A DNA stretch of 46,928 nucleotides, from IMG/VR virus record IMGVR_UViG_3300027777_000057, positions 1 through 46,928 of that record. One strand, written 5' to 3'. The notes under the pieces are model-generated. The model made no database searches, was not told the DNA's origin, and was given only the letters and a program-made list of their open reading frames with translations. This DNA is from a virus. A program made the position numbers and the translations under genes. Below are positions 21,205 through 29,358 of the stretch, one piece after another (positions within the stretch are counted from its first letter, which is position 1; every line of letters starts with the position of its first letter).

Positions 21205-22598
21205 TCAGTGGTATAGGTATAATTACAAGTTGTGCAACACGATCACCTGCATTATATACTATAGCCTGATTTGTTTCTTCGTCATCAAAAGAATCTAACC
21301 AATCTTGTTGATTAGTAACATCACCTTCATCAATAACTACACCTATTTTATGATAGATTCTGTTTCCAAGATTTAAATTAAATTTAACTATAATCTCACC
21401 TCTATATCCCAGAGGTTGTTATCCTATGAGCTCTTTATCTCATAGTTCTTTATGTTACCATAAAGCTCGGACTATATCTTCACCCTATTATTATAGGAGC
21501 AAGGCACTCGTGTCAGTATTACCATCTTCAACGTTACTTGTTAAGACTCGACTGTTAGTCTCTGAACCTTCAAGAGTATTTCTACTCAAGCTTGGCTGCT
21601 GATTGTCCTCTTGTCCTATAATAGGAGTAGGAGTTCCCAGCAATTCACCTTGTTTAATGACGCCAGATTGATGTAAAATATTTAAATCAAGTAACTTTTT
21701 ACTTTTAATTGGATTATTGCTCCATATTATTAGTTCTTCTGTTGTTACTTTACCTGTCGAATGTGCCCACAATGTTGCATTACCAAATTGCTTATGTAAC
21801 CATCTATGATCTGAGCCATTTAACAACACTAAATTTTCTGGAGTGTTATTATAAATGTTACAATCTCTATGATGTATACAATAACCTTTAGGTACAGTTT
21901 TAATATTTAGTATCTTAAAAGCTACATGATGATGTTCTTTCATCCTACCAACTTTTGGATAGTGATGAATCCTATATCCATCACTATCTAATTGAGCTCC
22001 TCTGTAGTTAGGATTATTAATGCCCAAGTAATGATTTTTTTTATAAGAAGTTGAACAACTCATTGAGCAAAATATTCCCATTGTTCTGTTGTATCTCTTT
22101 ATTTGAGATTCTTTTAAATGGAAAGGTTTACTACACTGAGTACAAGTAGCATTTAAAACAGTTAAACTTTTTTTATACTGACTATAACACTTCAATGAGC
22201 AACATTTATAAGTTATTGCTCTTTTTGGGCTTACTCTATGGGCTTTTCCACAGGTCATGCATTTTACATCTTTCATAAAATTAGAAGTTATATTATATAT
22301 GCAATATATGTATAATATTTATAACTTCCAAATCCTATGGAAGTTATTGTTTTTTAGCGTCAATTACACCAACAGAATTACTTAATGATAAATCATACTT
22401 ACTTATAGAAGAACGTGGAAATATAAGTCCTACCATTCCTTCAGGAATCTCTACAGCAATTCCTGTATAACATATAAGTTTATTTTGTACTTCATCTAAT
22501 ATAACTTCTGTAGCTACAAGATCTGCACCTGCATCACCTGGTTTACCAAACCTAGGTGTAATAGCATTACTAACTAATTTTTTAAATTGAATTTTCAT
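21131..22598 (-). CDS. dut: dUTPase, interrupted by a group I intron (exons 22598-22356 and 21409-21131)
   Basis: Joining the exons gives a 173-residue protein in one frame. Exon 1 (81 codons) has DAGADL (motif 1) and PRSSIS (motif 2), ending NSVGVIDA in motif 3. Exon 2 starts GYRGEI, completing motif 3, and ends with RGDKGFGSTGN, the motif 5 that closes over the nucleotide. dUTPase turns dUTP into dUMP, keeping uracil out of DNA. Exon 2 carries an insertion between motifs 3 and 4 (HKIGVVIDEGDVTNQQDWLD, acidic). Without splicing the product would stop at 84 residues and lack the rest of the active site. The start overlaps recA by 17 bases. Confidence 0.92.
21410..22355 (-). mobile_element. 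Group I intron in the dUTPase gene
   Basis: A 946-base intron. The 5' exon ends in T (GACGCT) and the intron ends in G (CCTCTG), the expected group I borders. Core elements on the - strand: AATCAGCAGCCAAGC near 21590-21604 (P4-P6 region), GGTTCAGAGACTAACAG near 21552-21568 (P7 5' strand) and AAGATATAGTCC at 21469-21480 (P7 3' strand; GACTA pairs with TAGTC). A perfect 9-bp hairpin (ATAACTTCC/GGAAGTTAT) lies near the 5' end. An HNH gene is inside and its 3' part runs into the core. The subgroup is not decided; IA-like by eye. Confidence 0.92.
21491..22276 (-). CDS. Intron-encoded HNH homing endonuclease
   Basis: 261 residues. Three zinc-finger-like Cys motifs come first (CMTCGKAH, CCSLKC; CTQCSKPF; FCSMSCSTSYKK). 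Then come NPNYRGAQLDSDGYRIHHYP and the HNH core GYCIHHRDCNIYNNTPENLV, LLNGSDHRWLH. The last 50 or so residues are encoded by the intron's catalytic core and show little protein order, as in other intron ORFs that overlap the ribozyme. The enzyme would cut intronless dUTPase alleles and let the intron home. Confidence 0.9.
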   Translation of the reverse strand: MKDVKCMTCGKAHRVSPKRAITYKCCSLKCYSQYKKSLTVLNATCTQCSKPFHLKESQIKRYNRTMGIFCSMSCSTSYKKNHYLGINNPNYRGAQLDSDGYRIHHYPKVGRMKEHHHVAFKILNIKTVPKGYCIHHRDCNIYNNTPENLVLLNGSDHRWLHKQFGNATLWAHSTGKVTTEELIIWSNNPIKSKKLLDLNILHQSGVIKQGELLGTPTPIIGQEDNQQPSLSRNTLEGSETNSRVLTSNVEDGNTDTSALLL

Positions 22599-23619
22599 TT
22601 TCTATTTCGTTTATTTCGTTTACAACTTCATTAATGTTATCTAAAATATCATGTCGAATCTTATCAAAGAATTCATCATTATCTTTTAGCAATGTTACAA
22701 AATCATTATAATCATACTTAGTATCATTATAAGTTACTGTCTTACCATACTTACGTAGTATTTCACATGAACTACCAAGGCTTATGAGCTCACCAATACG
22801 ATCAATACCTTCACCAAATACAATTTCAAAATCAATTGCTTTGAATGGAGCAGCCATCTTATTCTTAATAGCTTTAATCTTAGTGACATTACCGTATGCT
22901 TCTGTACCTTCTTTAGCAAGGGTCTTACTAACCTCTATACGTACATCACTATAGAACTTTAATGCATGACCACCTTGAGTTGTTCTAGGATCACCAAACA
23001 TCATACCAATCTTCTCACGATATTGACTTACGACAATAACACATGTATTGTTTCTAGACAATGCACCTTTTAACTTAGGATATGAGTCACTGTTAAGCTT
23101 AGCCTTTCTACCAATAGAACTATCACCAATGTCACCATCTAGAACCTTCTTAGGAATCAATGATGAATCTGAATCTATGATAACAAGATCAACTTCTCCA
23201 CTCTCAATCATATCAAGAGCAATCTGAAAACCTTCTTCACCATGTGACGGCTGAGCAATTAACATGCTAGAAATATCTACACCTAAAGCACTGAAATAGT
23301 TAGGATCAACAGCATGCTCACCATCTATGTATAACACTTTACCACCATCTTTTTGACAGTTAGCAGCAGCATGTCCACAGATAGTAGATTTACCTGAACC
23401 CTCCCAACCTACAAGTTCATAAAGTTTCCCTTTAACAAAACCTCCTACACCTAGAGCAATGTGATCAAATGCAATAGATCCTGTAGAAATAAGATCATAA
23501 TTATTGTGAGGTTTATCTCCTAAAGATAGGATTGTACCCTCTCCATATTTTTTATTGAGTGCATCTAATGCCTCCTGGAATTTGGATTTTCCAGTGTTAA
23601 CCTCTTGCTTTTTTGCCAT
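22582..23619 (-). CDS. recA: RecA-type recombinase
   Basis: 345 residues. Walker A GWEGSGKST (71-79), DLVIIDSDSSLIP as Walker B, GALSRNNTCVIVVSQYREKI then GMMFGDPRTTQGGHALKFYSD (L2 loop region) identify RecA/UvsX. It pairs homologous strands during phage recombination and repair. The N-terminal helix (KFQEALDALNKKYGEGTI) is the bacterial RecA oligomerisation type. The C-terminus is acidic and Asn/Glu-rich. It is followed by dUTPase with a 17-base overlap, and a terminator lies upstream. Confidence 0.93.
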   Translation of the reverse strand: MAKKQEVNTGKSKFQEALDALNKKYGEGTILSLGDKPHNNYDLISTGSIAFDHIALGVGGFVKGKLYELVGWEGSGKSTICGHAAANCQKDGGKVLYIDGEHAVDPNYFSALGVDISSMLIAQPSHGEEGFQIALDMIESGEVDLVIIDSDSSLIPKKVLDGDIGDSSIGRKAKLNSDSYPKLKGALSRNNTCVIVVSQYREKIGMMFGDPRTTQGGHALKFYSDVRIEVSKTLAKEGTEAYGNVTKIKAIKNKMAAPFKAIDFEIVFGEGIDRIGELISLGSSCEILRKYGKTVTYNDTKYDYNDFVTLLKDNDEFFDKIRHDILDNINEVVNEINEIENENSI

Positions 23620-23670
23620 TTGATTGATTTTTTATTGTTATATAAAGATACAAAATATTCATTAAAAATA

Positions 23671-23703
23671 AAATAGCCCAAGTGTAAAACACCTGAGCTA
23701 TTT
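23671..23703 (-). terminator. Intrinsic terminator between ribonucleotide reductase and recA
   Basis: AAATAGC pairs with GCTATTT, with further inner pairs (GTGT/CACC region) and an A-rich loop. Leftward it is followed by TTTTATTTTTAAT. It closes the reductase transcript, including the small Cys-rich gene. Confidence 0.8.
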
Positions 23704-23723
23704 GAACTACCTTTCACTTAAAC

Positions 23724-23888
23724 CTAATCTTTCAAATCGTTACAATTTGTAACGGTTTCTGTTGACCCTCTCACCCATTTAGAAGAATAAGGGCAATTTA
23801 AACATTTACTGCCGCAACAGGATTTTTGACTTGCTAAGAATTCCTTAGACAATGTCACAAGCTCCACCTCCGCATGCAATGGATTCAT
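23724..23888 (-). CDS. Small Cys-rich protein, DUF5522-like
   Basis: 54 residues starting MNPLHAEVELVTLSKEFLAS; the core SCCGSKCLNCPYSSKW has the CCG-x2-C-x2-CPY pattern that I recall from DUF5522 proteins of Bacteroidota. Four clustered Cys suggest metal binding. Its first 44 bases overlap the 3' end of the reductase gene in another frame; later GTG or TTG starts would shorten this. Its product could work with the reductase, but that is only suggested by position. Confidence 0.65.
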   Translation of the reverse strand: MNPLHAEVELVTLSKEFLASQKSCCGSKCLNCPYSSKWVRGSTETVTNCNDLKD

Positions 23889-25755
23889 TAAAGTTGACTT
23901 CATCAGATATTTCTTTAATTTTAGTTATATCAATTTCTTTTAATTTACTTATTAGTGAATTATACTCCTCTTCTGTAATGTCTTGAAAAGGCGCTTGGAC
24001 GTAAGATCCTCCCCAGTAGGGCAAGACTGACAAACCATTGTAAAATTTACGATTTTCCCACATCCACTCACCTACAGTTTCCCACTCATTTATAATAGTT
24101 TCACCTTCGTTACCCATCATATCAAACTTACCATTTCCTATTTTTCTTTGAGAATCTATAGAAATAGTAGCAGATACGTTATGAGTGTTTTCTCCAGTAA
24201 CATGTCCTGTACCAATCCAATTAGTAGAGAAATGTTTAACTCTCTCTAATGTATCAAGAGCTGTTTCAGTACGAAGAATAGATCCTTCTGGAGCTTTAAC
24301 AGGAATACGTACACATACAGTATCTGTAGGACGTAACACATCATCTTCACATAGCTCAGGATGATTCATCATTAAATATACAGCAATGTCTTCATTCTTG
24401 TTAAAACGCATTGTACGTAAATAATAATCATTATGCCAAGCATGTATACCTGATGATGTTCCTAACACTAGAGATGTAGTACCTGAAGGTTTGATACAAG
24501 TAATACGAGCTGCTTCATTTGTACCAATCTTTTCAGAAATCATTTGATTTACAGCTTTAGCTACTTCAGCAGCAATTGCTAAATCATATTTTAAGATTTC
24601 TCCTGAACCAATACCAGTCATACCAATACCTAATAGAGCATCTTTCTGTGTTGTCTTAGCCCAGATAGGACGTAAGTAATGAAAGTTACTAAATCCTGCT
24701 TGTAGAGTACCAAAAAAAGAAGCTGCTGCTACACGAGCATTTAAGTCTTCTTGGTCTGTTATATCATTTACATTTATCTCGCACAAGTTGCAAAATTGAT
24801 AAGGTCGTAAAGCAATTTCTACACAAGGATTAGTTCCCCAATCTTTATTATTACTCCAATACAATCCTGGTTCACCTGAACCTGAAGCTTCTACACGTTT
24901 CCATAGAGCAAAAAATTCTTCTTTACTCACTTCACCATGAACTAATACAGCAGAATTGTTAGCACGTCCACGTTGTTCATTAGTTTCCCACCAATTACCA
25001 TACTTAGATGTAATCATAGATTCATCTGTATGATCAAACAAACAGATCATAGCACTTCTACGTATACCTCCAGCCAATACACTATTAGCAATGTGACATA
25101 ACATATCATGACATTCTATAGAAGATAATTTTTCTCCTAGATGCTTTCTATCAAGAATAGCTTGAACGTGTGTAAGACAAAGCTTAAGAGGCTCTGGTCC
25201 TGGTGCTTTACCACCTGCAGTTACTAACCTTGCACCTTTCTCACGAATAGCACGGAAGTCAAACTTAGGCATAAACCCACCTTCTAGATAAGCTTTCATT
25301 AACACCTTCACTGCATCAGCCCAACCCATTATAGAATCTTCTACAAGATATGTGCGAGCTTTACCTGGTTTAGTGATAGCTGGTAATTCATTAACATGAT
25401 GTGTTTGTACTGAATAACCTACACCTGTACCTCCTAACAATAAGAACATTGTTTCAGAGAATGAATGTATACTATCAATTGGTAAGTAACAACAGTTGTA
25501 GATACGAGCATTATTTACTTCAGCAGCTGCACCTGCAAACTGTAAAGCCCTCATAGAGGGTAAAACTTTTTTCTCACGAATCATCTTTGCTGTTTCTACA
25601 ATAGCTTCAGTTAATGCTGGATATTTATTAATCATCATATTTTGATAACGATCAACAATTTCATCCCAAGTTTCTCTTCGTTGTTTACTTGGTATGTATT
25701 TTGCATATTTTGAAAATACTGTAATAGAACTCAATGCTTGTAATCCTAAATCCAT
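23845..25755 (-). CDS. nrdJ: Adenosylcobalamin-dependent ribonucleoside-triphosphate reductase (class II)
   Basis: 636 residues. It converts NTPs to dNTPs using coenzyme B12. Family marks are LPSMRALQFAG, then NCCYLPIDSIHSFSE, FLLLGGTGVGYSVQ, VTAGGKAPGPEPLKLC, NPCVEIALRPYQFCNLCEIN, CIKPSGTTSLVLG, and the C-terminal redox Cys pair ACGGGAC (C628, C633). The closest type is the monomeric Lactobacillus-type enzyme; this is about 100 residues shorter than my recollection of that protein (739). It depends on host or salvaged B12. Terminators bound the unit on both sides. Confidence 0.93.
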   Translation of the reverse strand: MDLGLQALSSITVFSKYAKYIPSKQRRETWDEIVDRYQNMMINKYPALTEAIVETAKMIREKKVLPSMRALQFAGAAAEVNNARIYNCCYLPIDSIHSFSETMFLLLGGTGVGYSVQTHHVNELPAITKPGKARTYLVEDSIMGWADAVKVLMKAYLEGGFMPKFDFRAIREKGARLVTAGGKAPGPEPLKLCLTHVQAILDRKHLGEKLSSIECHDMLCHIANSVLAGGIRRSAMICLFDHTDESMITSKYGNWWETNEQRGRANNSAVLVHGEVSKEEFFALWKRVEASGSGEPGLYWSNNKDWGTNPCVEIALRPYQFCNLCEINVNDITDQEDLNARVAAASFFGTLQAGFSNFHYLRPIWAKTTQKDALLGIGMTGIGSGEILKYDLAIAAEVAKAVNQMISEKIGTNEAARITCIKPSGTTSLVLGTSSGIHAWHNDYYLRTMRFNKNEDIAVYLMMNHPELCEDDVLRPTDTVCVRIPVKAPEGSILRTETALDTLERVKHFSTNWIGTGHVTGENTHNVSATISIDSQRKIGNGKFDMMGNEGETIINEWETVGEWMWENRKFYNGLSVLPYWGGSYVQAPFQDITEEEYNSLISKLKEIDITKIKEISDEVNFNESIACGGGACDIV

Positions 25756-25784
25756 ATATATTGTTGTTTAATTTGTTTAAAAAA

Positions 25785-25820
25785 AAGAAAGGCCACAAAT
25801 ATAATATTATGGCCTTTCTT
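25785..25820 (-). terminator. Intrinsic terminator upstream of the reductase gene
   Basis: AAGAAAGGCCA pairs perfectly with TGGCCTTTCTT (11 bp) around a 14-base A+T loop. Leftward it is followed by a T-rich run. It ends the transcript from 25846 and leaves 29 bases before the reductase ATG. Confidence 0.9.
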
Positions 25821-25845
25821 AAACAATTATTTTTGAAAATTAACT

Positions 25846-26247
25846 TTAACTATTTTCCTTATCATTAACTAAATCAGTTAGTTTTGATTCTAACATTTCA
25901 ATACCTGTTTCTACAGCATCTTTATCAGCTTCTTTTCTCTCTGAATGACTAGTGCCACTCATCTCTCCATTAACTATAGCAGTGAACTGTCCGTATAATC
26001 CTAAGTCAGGCATAAAATCTATTACAATTATTATTCTATGTTTATCAAACACATCAAACAATTGTCTAGGATTTGCATCTATCATGGCTGCTATATTTTC
26101 CATAGGAAGCCCTTTTTCTCTAGTAAATTCTTTAAAGTTATCTGGTAAACTTTGATCATCTAACGCATTTAACATTGCGTCTAAATAAAAATCATGTATT
26201 AAAGATGCAGCTTTTGGATTTGCATCTAGTAGTTCTTTTCCTTTCAT
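25846..26247 (-). CDS. Hypothetical protein
   Basis: 133 residues beginning MKGKELLDANPKAASLIHDF, mixed helix and strand (RIIIVIDFMPDLGLYGQFTA), acidic C-terminus. Its start overlaps the stop of the next gene upstream by 4 bases (ATGA). No known motif. Last gene of its transcript. Confidence 0.7.
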   Translation of the reverse strand: MKGKELLDANPKAASLIHDFYLDAMLNALDDQSLPDNFKEFTREKGLPMENIAAMIDANPRQLFDVFDKHRIIIVIDFMPDLGLYGQFTAIVNGEMSGTSHSERKEADKDAVETGIEMLESKLTDLVNDKENS

Positions 26248-26804
26248 ACTAATTCTTCTGTTTTAATTTTGTCTAAATTTAATGTTTCTCTTATTGAATC
26301 AAATCCATCCCACACTTCCATTTCTTGTGTAAATTTCATATCAATCTTATCTTCCCAATAGCTTCTCAAATCTTCAGATTTATCAAATACTCTATGTTGT
26401 AGAGCTGTCTCATCTCTGAAATTTCCTTTTTGTCTTTCCACTTTGATAGTTTTGGGAAATAGATTTTGAAAACCTTTAGATGTTTGTGAGTATAATCCTC
26501 TTCTTACTAAATTAAAATCTTTCTTCCATTTCTTATTTAGATTATACACTAATACAACATACCCATCTTCATAATCGTAGTCATCAATAATGTCTTTTTT
26601 TAAAGTCATTTGATTTTCTACAAATACTCTAAACTTATCAAGATTGGTAGGTTTAAAAAGAAGATATACAGCATTCTCATGCTGCACATCTTTCCTATCA
26701 TCATAAATATAACCATTAATAAATCCATTAGCTTTTAATTCAGCTTTGTCAATATTTAATGTTGGTAAAATAAACATTGTAGTTATTGTTACTTTTGTTG
26801 CCAT
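26244..26804 (-). CDS. Hypothetical phage protein
   Basis: 186 residues starting MATKVTITTMFILPTLNIDK. It has alternating beta strands and charged loops (YLLFKPTNLDKFRVFVENQ), then a basic stretch (NLVRRGLYSQTSKGFQNLFP). I remember similar proteins next to exonuclease genes in other Bacteroidota phages, without function. It sits between the PD-(D/E)XK nuclease and an unknown gene, so a recombination role is possible. Confidence 0.7.
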   Translation of the reverse strand: MATKVTITTMFILPTLNIDKAELKANGFINGYIYDDRKDVQHENAVYLLFKPTNLDKFRVFVENQMTLKKDIIDDYDYEDGYVVLVYNLNKKWKKDFNLVRRGLYSQTSKGFQNLFPKTIKVERQKGNFRDETALQHRVFDKSEDLRSYWEDKIDMKFTQEMEVWDGFDSIRETLNLDKIKTEELV

Positions 26805-26810
26805 TTATTT

Positions 26811-27848
26811 TTACTGTTTAATGTTTACAACTCCTTTTAACTCATAACGACTCTTAGAAATATCCCACGTGTCTGTTTCTCTAGCCCATTGTAAATCTGA
26901 TATAATGTTCTTAACACCTGGATAGTTTCTTCCTTTATGTGAGAAACCATTGGATGCATCTTCAAGATCTTCTAAGTTTAATGTATAGATAAGTGGATTC
27001 ATATAATTTGTAGAATCACATACAATAAATCTAGGATATTCTAAACGATATTCTGGTATTCCAAGATCTTCTAAAATCTTTAATCCAGCAAGCCAATAAA
27101 CATATGCCTGGATGTAAGCTCTTCTGTAAAGATAATATTCTTCATAGAAATTTTCAACACTCCAAGTACATTTTAAATCATAGATTTGTAAAGTTTTTAG
27201 TTCATGATCTACAATAATCTTATCCATCATACCTTTACATGATAATCCAATTACATCAAAGCCTTCCACTTGATATTGATTGTATACATCATAACGAGCA
27301 CTCTTAACTAGATTAACTACATCTCTAGTGACAAAGTTATTTCTAAGCTCATTAACAATACGCTCTGCATTATTCATATCATTAGATGTCACTACAGTTA
27401 ATCCTTTAGCTCTGATGACTCTTATTTCATCATAATATATCTCAGCCTCAGAACCAATAAATTTGTTCATTACAGCCTCGTATTTGATTTTGAATCCTGA
27501 GTCTACATAAGCATCTTTAGAAATTTCTTCAAATGTTCTAGCAACTTTACCAAATACATCTGTAGCTTCTAGTGTTCTTTTATATAATGCCTCTACAAAA
27601 TCATTCATCAATCCTGTTGGTGCACCTTCACAAGTAGACATATGAAATCTACTCTCAAACATCTCTGGTTCTAGCAGTAATGTTTCTACAACTCTACCCA
27701 TTGTGGCAGCTTTGTTCTCATCATCTTCAGTTTTCTCACCAAGAATATATTTCTTGTGATATTTCTTCCTGTCTACAGAAAATTCTTTTAGACTAGAAGA
27801 ACTATCCATTTGGACAGCTCTATACTCTTTCTCACTTCTTATTATCAT
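26811..27848 (-). CDS. PD-(D/E)XK exonuclease, RecE/Cas4-like
   Basis: 345 residues. The start MDSSSSLKEFSVDRKKYHKK and AATMGRVVETLLLEPEMF are typical of the RecE/YqaJ-like group. The catalytic core is LSCKGMMDKIIVDHELKTLQ then IYDLKCTW, giving D and D-x-K of the PD-(D/E)XK fold, followed by YRRAYIQAYVYWLAG. Such enzymes resect DNA ends to make single strands for RecA or annealing proteins. recA, a RecA-like ATPase and an SSB-like gene in the same region support that. Confidence 0.8.
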   Translation of the reverse strand: MIIRSEKEYRAVQMDSSSSLKEFSVDRKKYHKKYILGEKTEDDENKAATMGRVVETLLLEPEMFESRFHMSTCEGAPTGLMNDFVEALYKRTLEATDVFGKVARTFEEISKDAYVDSGFKIKYEAVMNKFIGSEAEIYYDEIRVIRAKGLTVVTSNDMNNAERIVNELRNNFVTRDVVNLVKSARYDVYNQYQVEGFDVIGLSCKGMMDKIIVDHELKTLQIYDLKCTWSVENFYEEYYLYRRAYIQAYVYWLAGLKILEDLGIPEYRLEYPRFIVCDSTNYMNPLIYTLNLEDLEDASNGFSHKGRNYPGVKNIISDLQWARETDTWDISKSRYELKGVVNIKQ

Positions 27849-28092
27849 CTTTCATTTCTTTATATGCCTCTACTATTTGTTCATGCATTGCACGTACTTC
27901 TCGTGGTACTTGTTTAAACCACCACCTCACTTCTACAGCGTATTCTCTTCCATCTGGATCTTTTCCTCGTGGATCTACAAGCCAAAAGCTGTATTCTTTG
28001 TCTTCAAAGATTACACTTCCTTCATAAAAAATCTCTGTAAAAGAGTGTGTCTTATTTATCGACAGTCTTGCGATTTCTTTTTCTTCGTCCAT
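27832..28092 (-). CDS. Hypothetical protein
   Basis: 86 residues, MDEEKEIARLSINKTHSFTE at the start. The centre is beta-rich (YEGSVIFEDKEYSFWLVDPR) and the end is helical (VRAMHEQIVEAYKEMKDDNK). It overlaps the nuclease gene by 17 bases and the HNH gene by 41, which supports co-expression. Function unknown. Confidence 0.7.
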   Translation of the reverse strand: MDEEKEIARLSINKTHSFTEIFYEGSVIFEDKEYSFWLVDPRGKDPDGREYAVEVRWWFKQVPREVRAMHEQIVEAYKEMKDDNKK

Positions 28093-28456
28093 TTTCTTTT
28101 TGTGTTTTAATATCGTGACAGGGTTCGCAAAGCACCTGTAGATTATCCACTTCGCAGAACAAACGTTCTACAAATCCTGGAAGATCTTGAGCACAAGTTA
28201 GTGTACCTGCTGGCACAATATGATCTATATTTATTTTTTTATCTGGAAACCAACCTTTACATTGATTACATTGATATTCAAACTTCTGTCTTTTTAATGG
28301 GCCATTATAAGGACGCTTAGCTTTAGCTTTACATTCTGATATAGGCTTCCACCATCTAGACTTCTGTCTTAATCCACTCCTAATGAAACTCCAGAACGCT
28401 GATTCTGTTAGCGTACCAGAGTTTCTAGTTTTAGGAGTTATTGTTCTTTTAGCCAT
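28052..28456 (-). CDS. HNH endonuclease
   Basis: 134 residues from the ATG at 28456 (MAKRTITPKTRNSGTLTESA). YQCNQCKGWFPDKKINIDHI, VPAGTLTCA and NLQVLCEPCHDIKTQKENGR are a complete zinc-bound HNH core. I recall proteins of this build, including SAFWSFIRSGLRQKSRWW, as host-type HNH genes inside Bacteroidota phage replication modules rather than homing nucleases. The exact substrate is not known. Confidence 0.8.
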   Translation of the reverse strand: MAKRTITPKTRNSGTLTESAFWSFIRSGLRQKSRWWKPISECKAKAKRPYNGPLKRQKFEYQCNQCKGWFPDKKINIDHIVPAGTLTCAQDLPGFVERLFCEVDNLQVLCEPCHDIKTQKENGRRKRNRKTVDK

Positions 28457-28490
28457 ACGTATAATTTTGTGTAAATATACGTATAGTTTA

Positions 28491-28820
28491 TTAGTCAGAC
28501 AAACCTGTATAAGACATAACAGTTTTAGCTTCTCTAATTTCAGTGACATAATTACTTTGTAAATTAGCAAGTAATAACATCTGTAACTCAGCTGCTTGTT
28601 TATAGTCTAACACTATAGGTTCTTCTCTATCAGATAATGTAATACTTATGTCATTACCATCATCATATAAAGATCCTACAAGTTCATCTCTAACAGATTT
28701 ACTCCATTGTGGATTATTAGAATAAGTTAACATTATCGTATTTTCACTTTTTAATAAATCATAATCGTGTTCTAAAGGTCCTCCTTTATCATTTTGCACA
28801 TGTACTTCGTATCTTTTCAT
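28491..28820 (-). CDS. Hypothetical protein
   Basis: 109 residues, MKRYEVHVQNDKGGPLEHDY at the start. Beta-rich first half, then DISITLSDREEPIVLDYKQA and a helix rich in Leu, Ala and Gln. No membrane segment or motif. Two bases from the next gene, so in the same transcript. Confidence 0.65.
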   Translation of the reverse strand: MKRYEVHVQNDKGGPLEHDYDLLKSENTIMLTYSNNPQWSKSVRDELVGSLYDDGNDISITLSDREEPIVLDYKQAAELQMLLLANLQSNYVTEIREAKTVMSYTGLSD

Positions 28821-28822
28821 TA

Positions 28823-29083
28823 CTATTTGTTTAAATTGTCTATAATTGCTTCACCATCTTCATCATACAACTCTCTAGTTGGCCATCCGTCATTATCTAT
28901 AAGACTTAAGGTTTCTGCTGTATCAGTTAATTGTTCCCAATCCCAATCATCACCATCTGTATCTTCTTCAATGTACATCTTAGCTTTTTCTGTAGCTTCT
29001 TCTACAGTTTTTGCTTCTATGCTGAAGTGACCACGATACCAAATGGTCTTCTTCTCATCGATATAAAAATTAAAAGTCTCCAT
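28823..29083 (-). CDS. Hypothetical acidic protein
   Basis: 86 residues. FNFYIDEKKTIWYRGHFSIE, AKTVEEATEKAKMYIEEDTD reads as strand-strand-helix, a layout I often see in small phage proteins. The C-terminal part is strongly acidic (DGDDWDWEQL; DEDGEAIIDNL), which could mimic DNA. Overlaps the next start by one base. Function unknown. Confidence 0.65.
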   Translation of the reverse strand: METFNFYIDEKKTIWYRGHFSIEAKTVEEATEKAKMYIEEDTDGDDWDWEQLTDTAETLSLIDNDGWPTRELYDEDGEAIIDNLNK

Positions 29084-29358
29084 TATTTTTTGTATTTTAA
29101 AATTTCTTCATAAATATCATCATTTATTCTTTCACAATACCAATCCCAATTAAAGCAATTCTCAAGAATTTCAATTTTCTCATCATCAGTTAAGACAATT
29201 TTCTCATCTTCTTCTCTGTCACTATTGACACGGTTTTCTAAATTAAAATCTACATCTCTAATTCCGAAAATTAAATCTGTGCAATACCCACGAGACTTTA
29301 ATTCTTTTATTAAATCCCACGAATCTATATTCGATAAGTCAATTATGTTATCACTCAT
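29083..29358 (-). CDS. Hypothetical acidic protein
   Basis: 91 residues, MSDNIIDLSNIDSWDLIKEL at the start and many Asp and Glu (REEDEKIVLTDDEKIEILEN). The ending NWDWYCERINDDIYEEILKY is helical. Its start overlaps the stop of the uracil-DNA glycosylase-like gene (ATGA). An acidic partner or inhibitor of a DNA-binding protein is conceivable but unsupported. Confidence 0.65.
   Translation of the reverse strand: MSDNIIDLSNIDSWDLIKELKSRGYCTDLIFGIRDVDFNLENRVNSDREEDEKIVLTDDEKIEILENCFNWDWYCERINDDIYEEILKYKK

Noticed and set aside
22344-22598. A short stand-alone dUTPase-like gene of 84 residues
   Set aside because: The last three codons (AAK KQ region) and the stop lie in intron sequence; the rest of the protein continues in frame at 21409.
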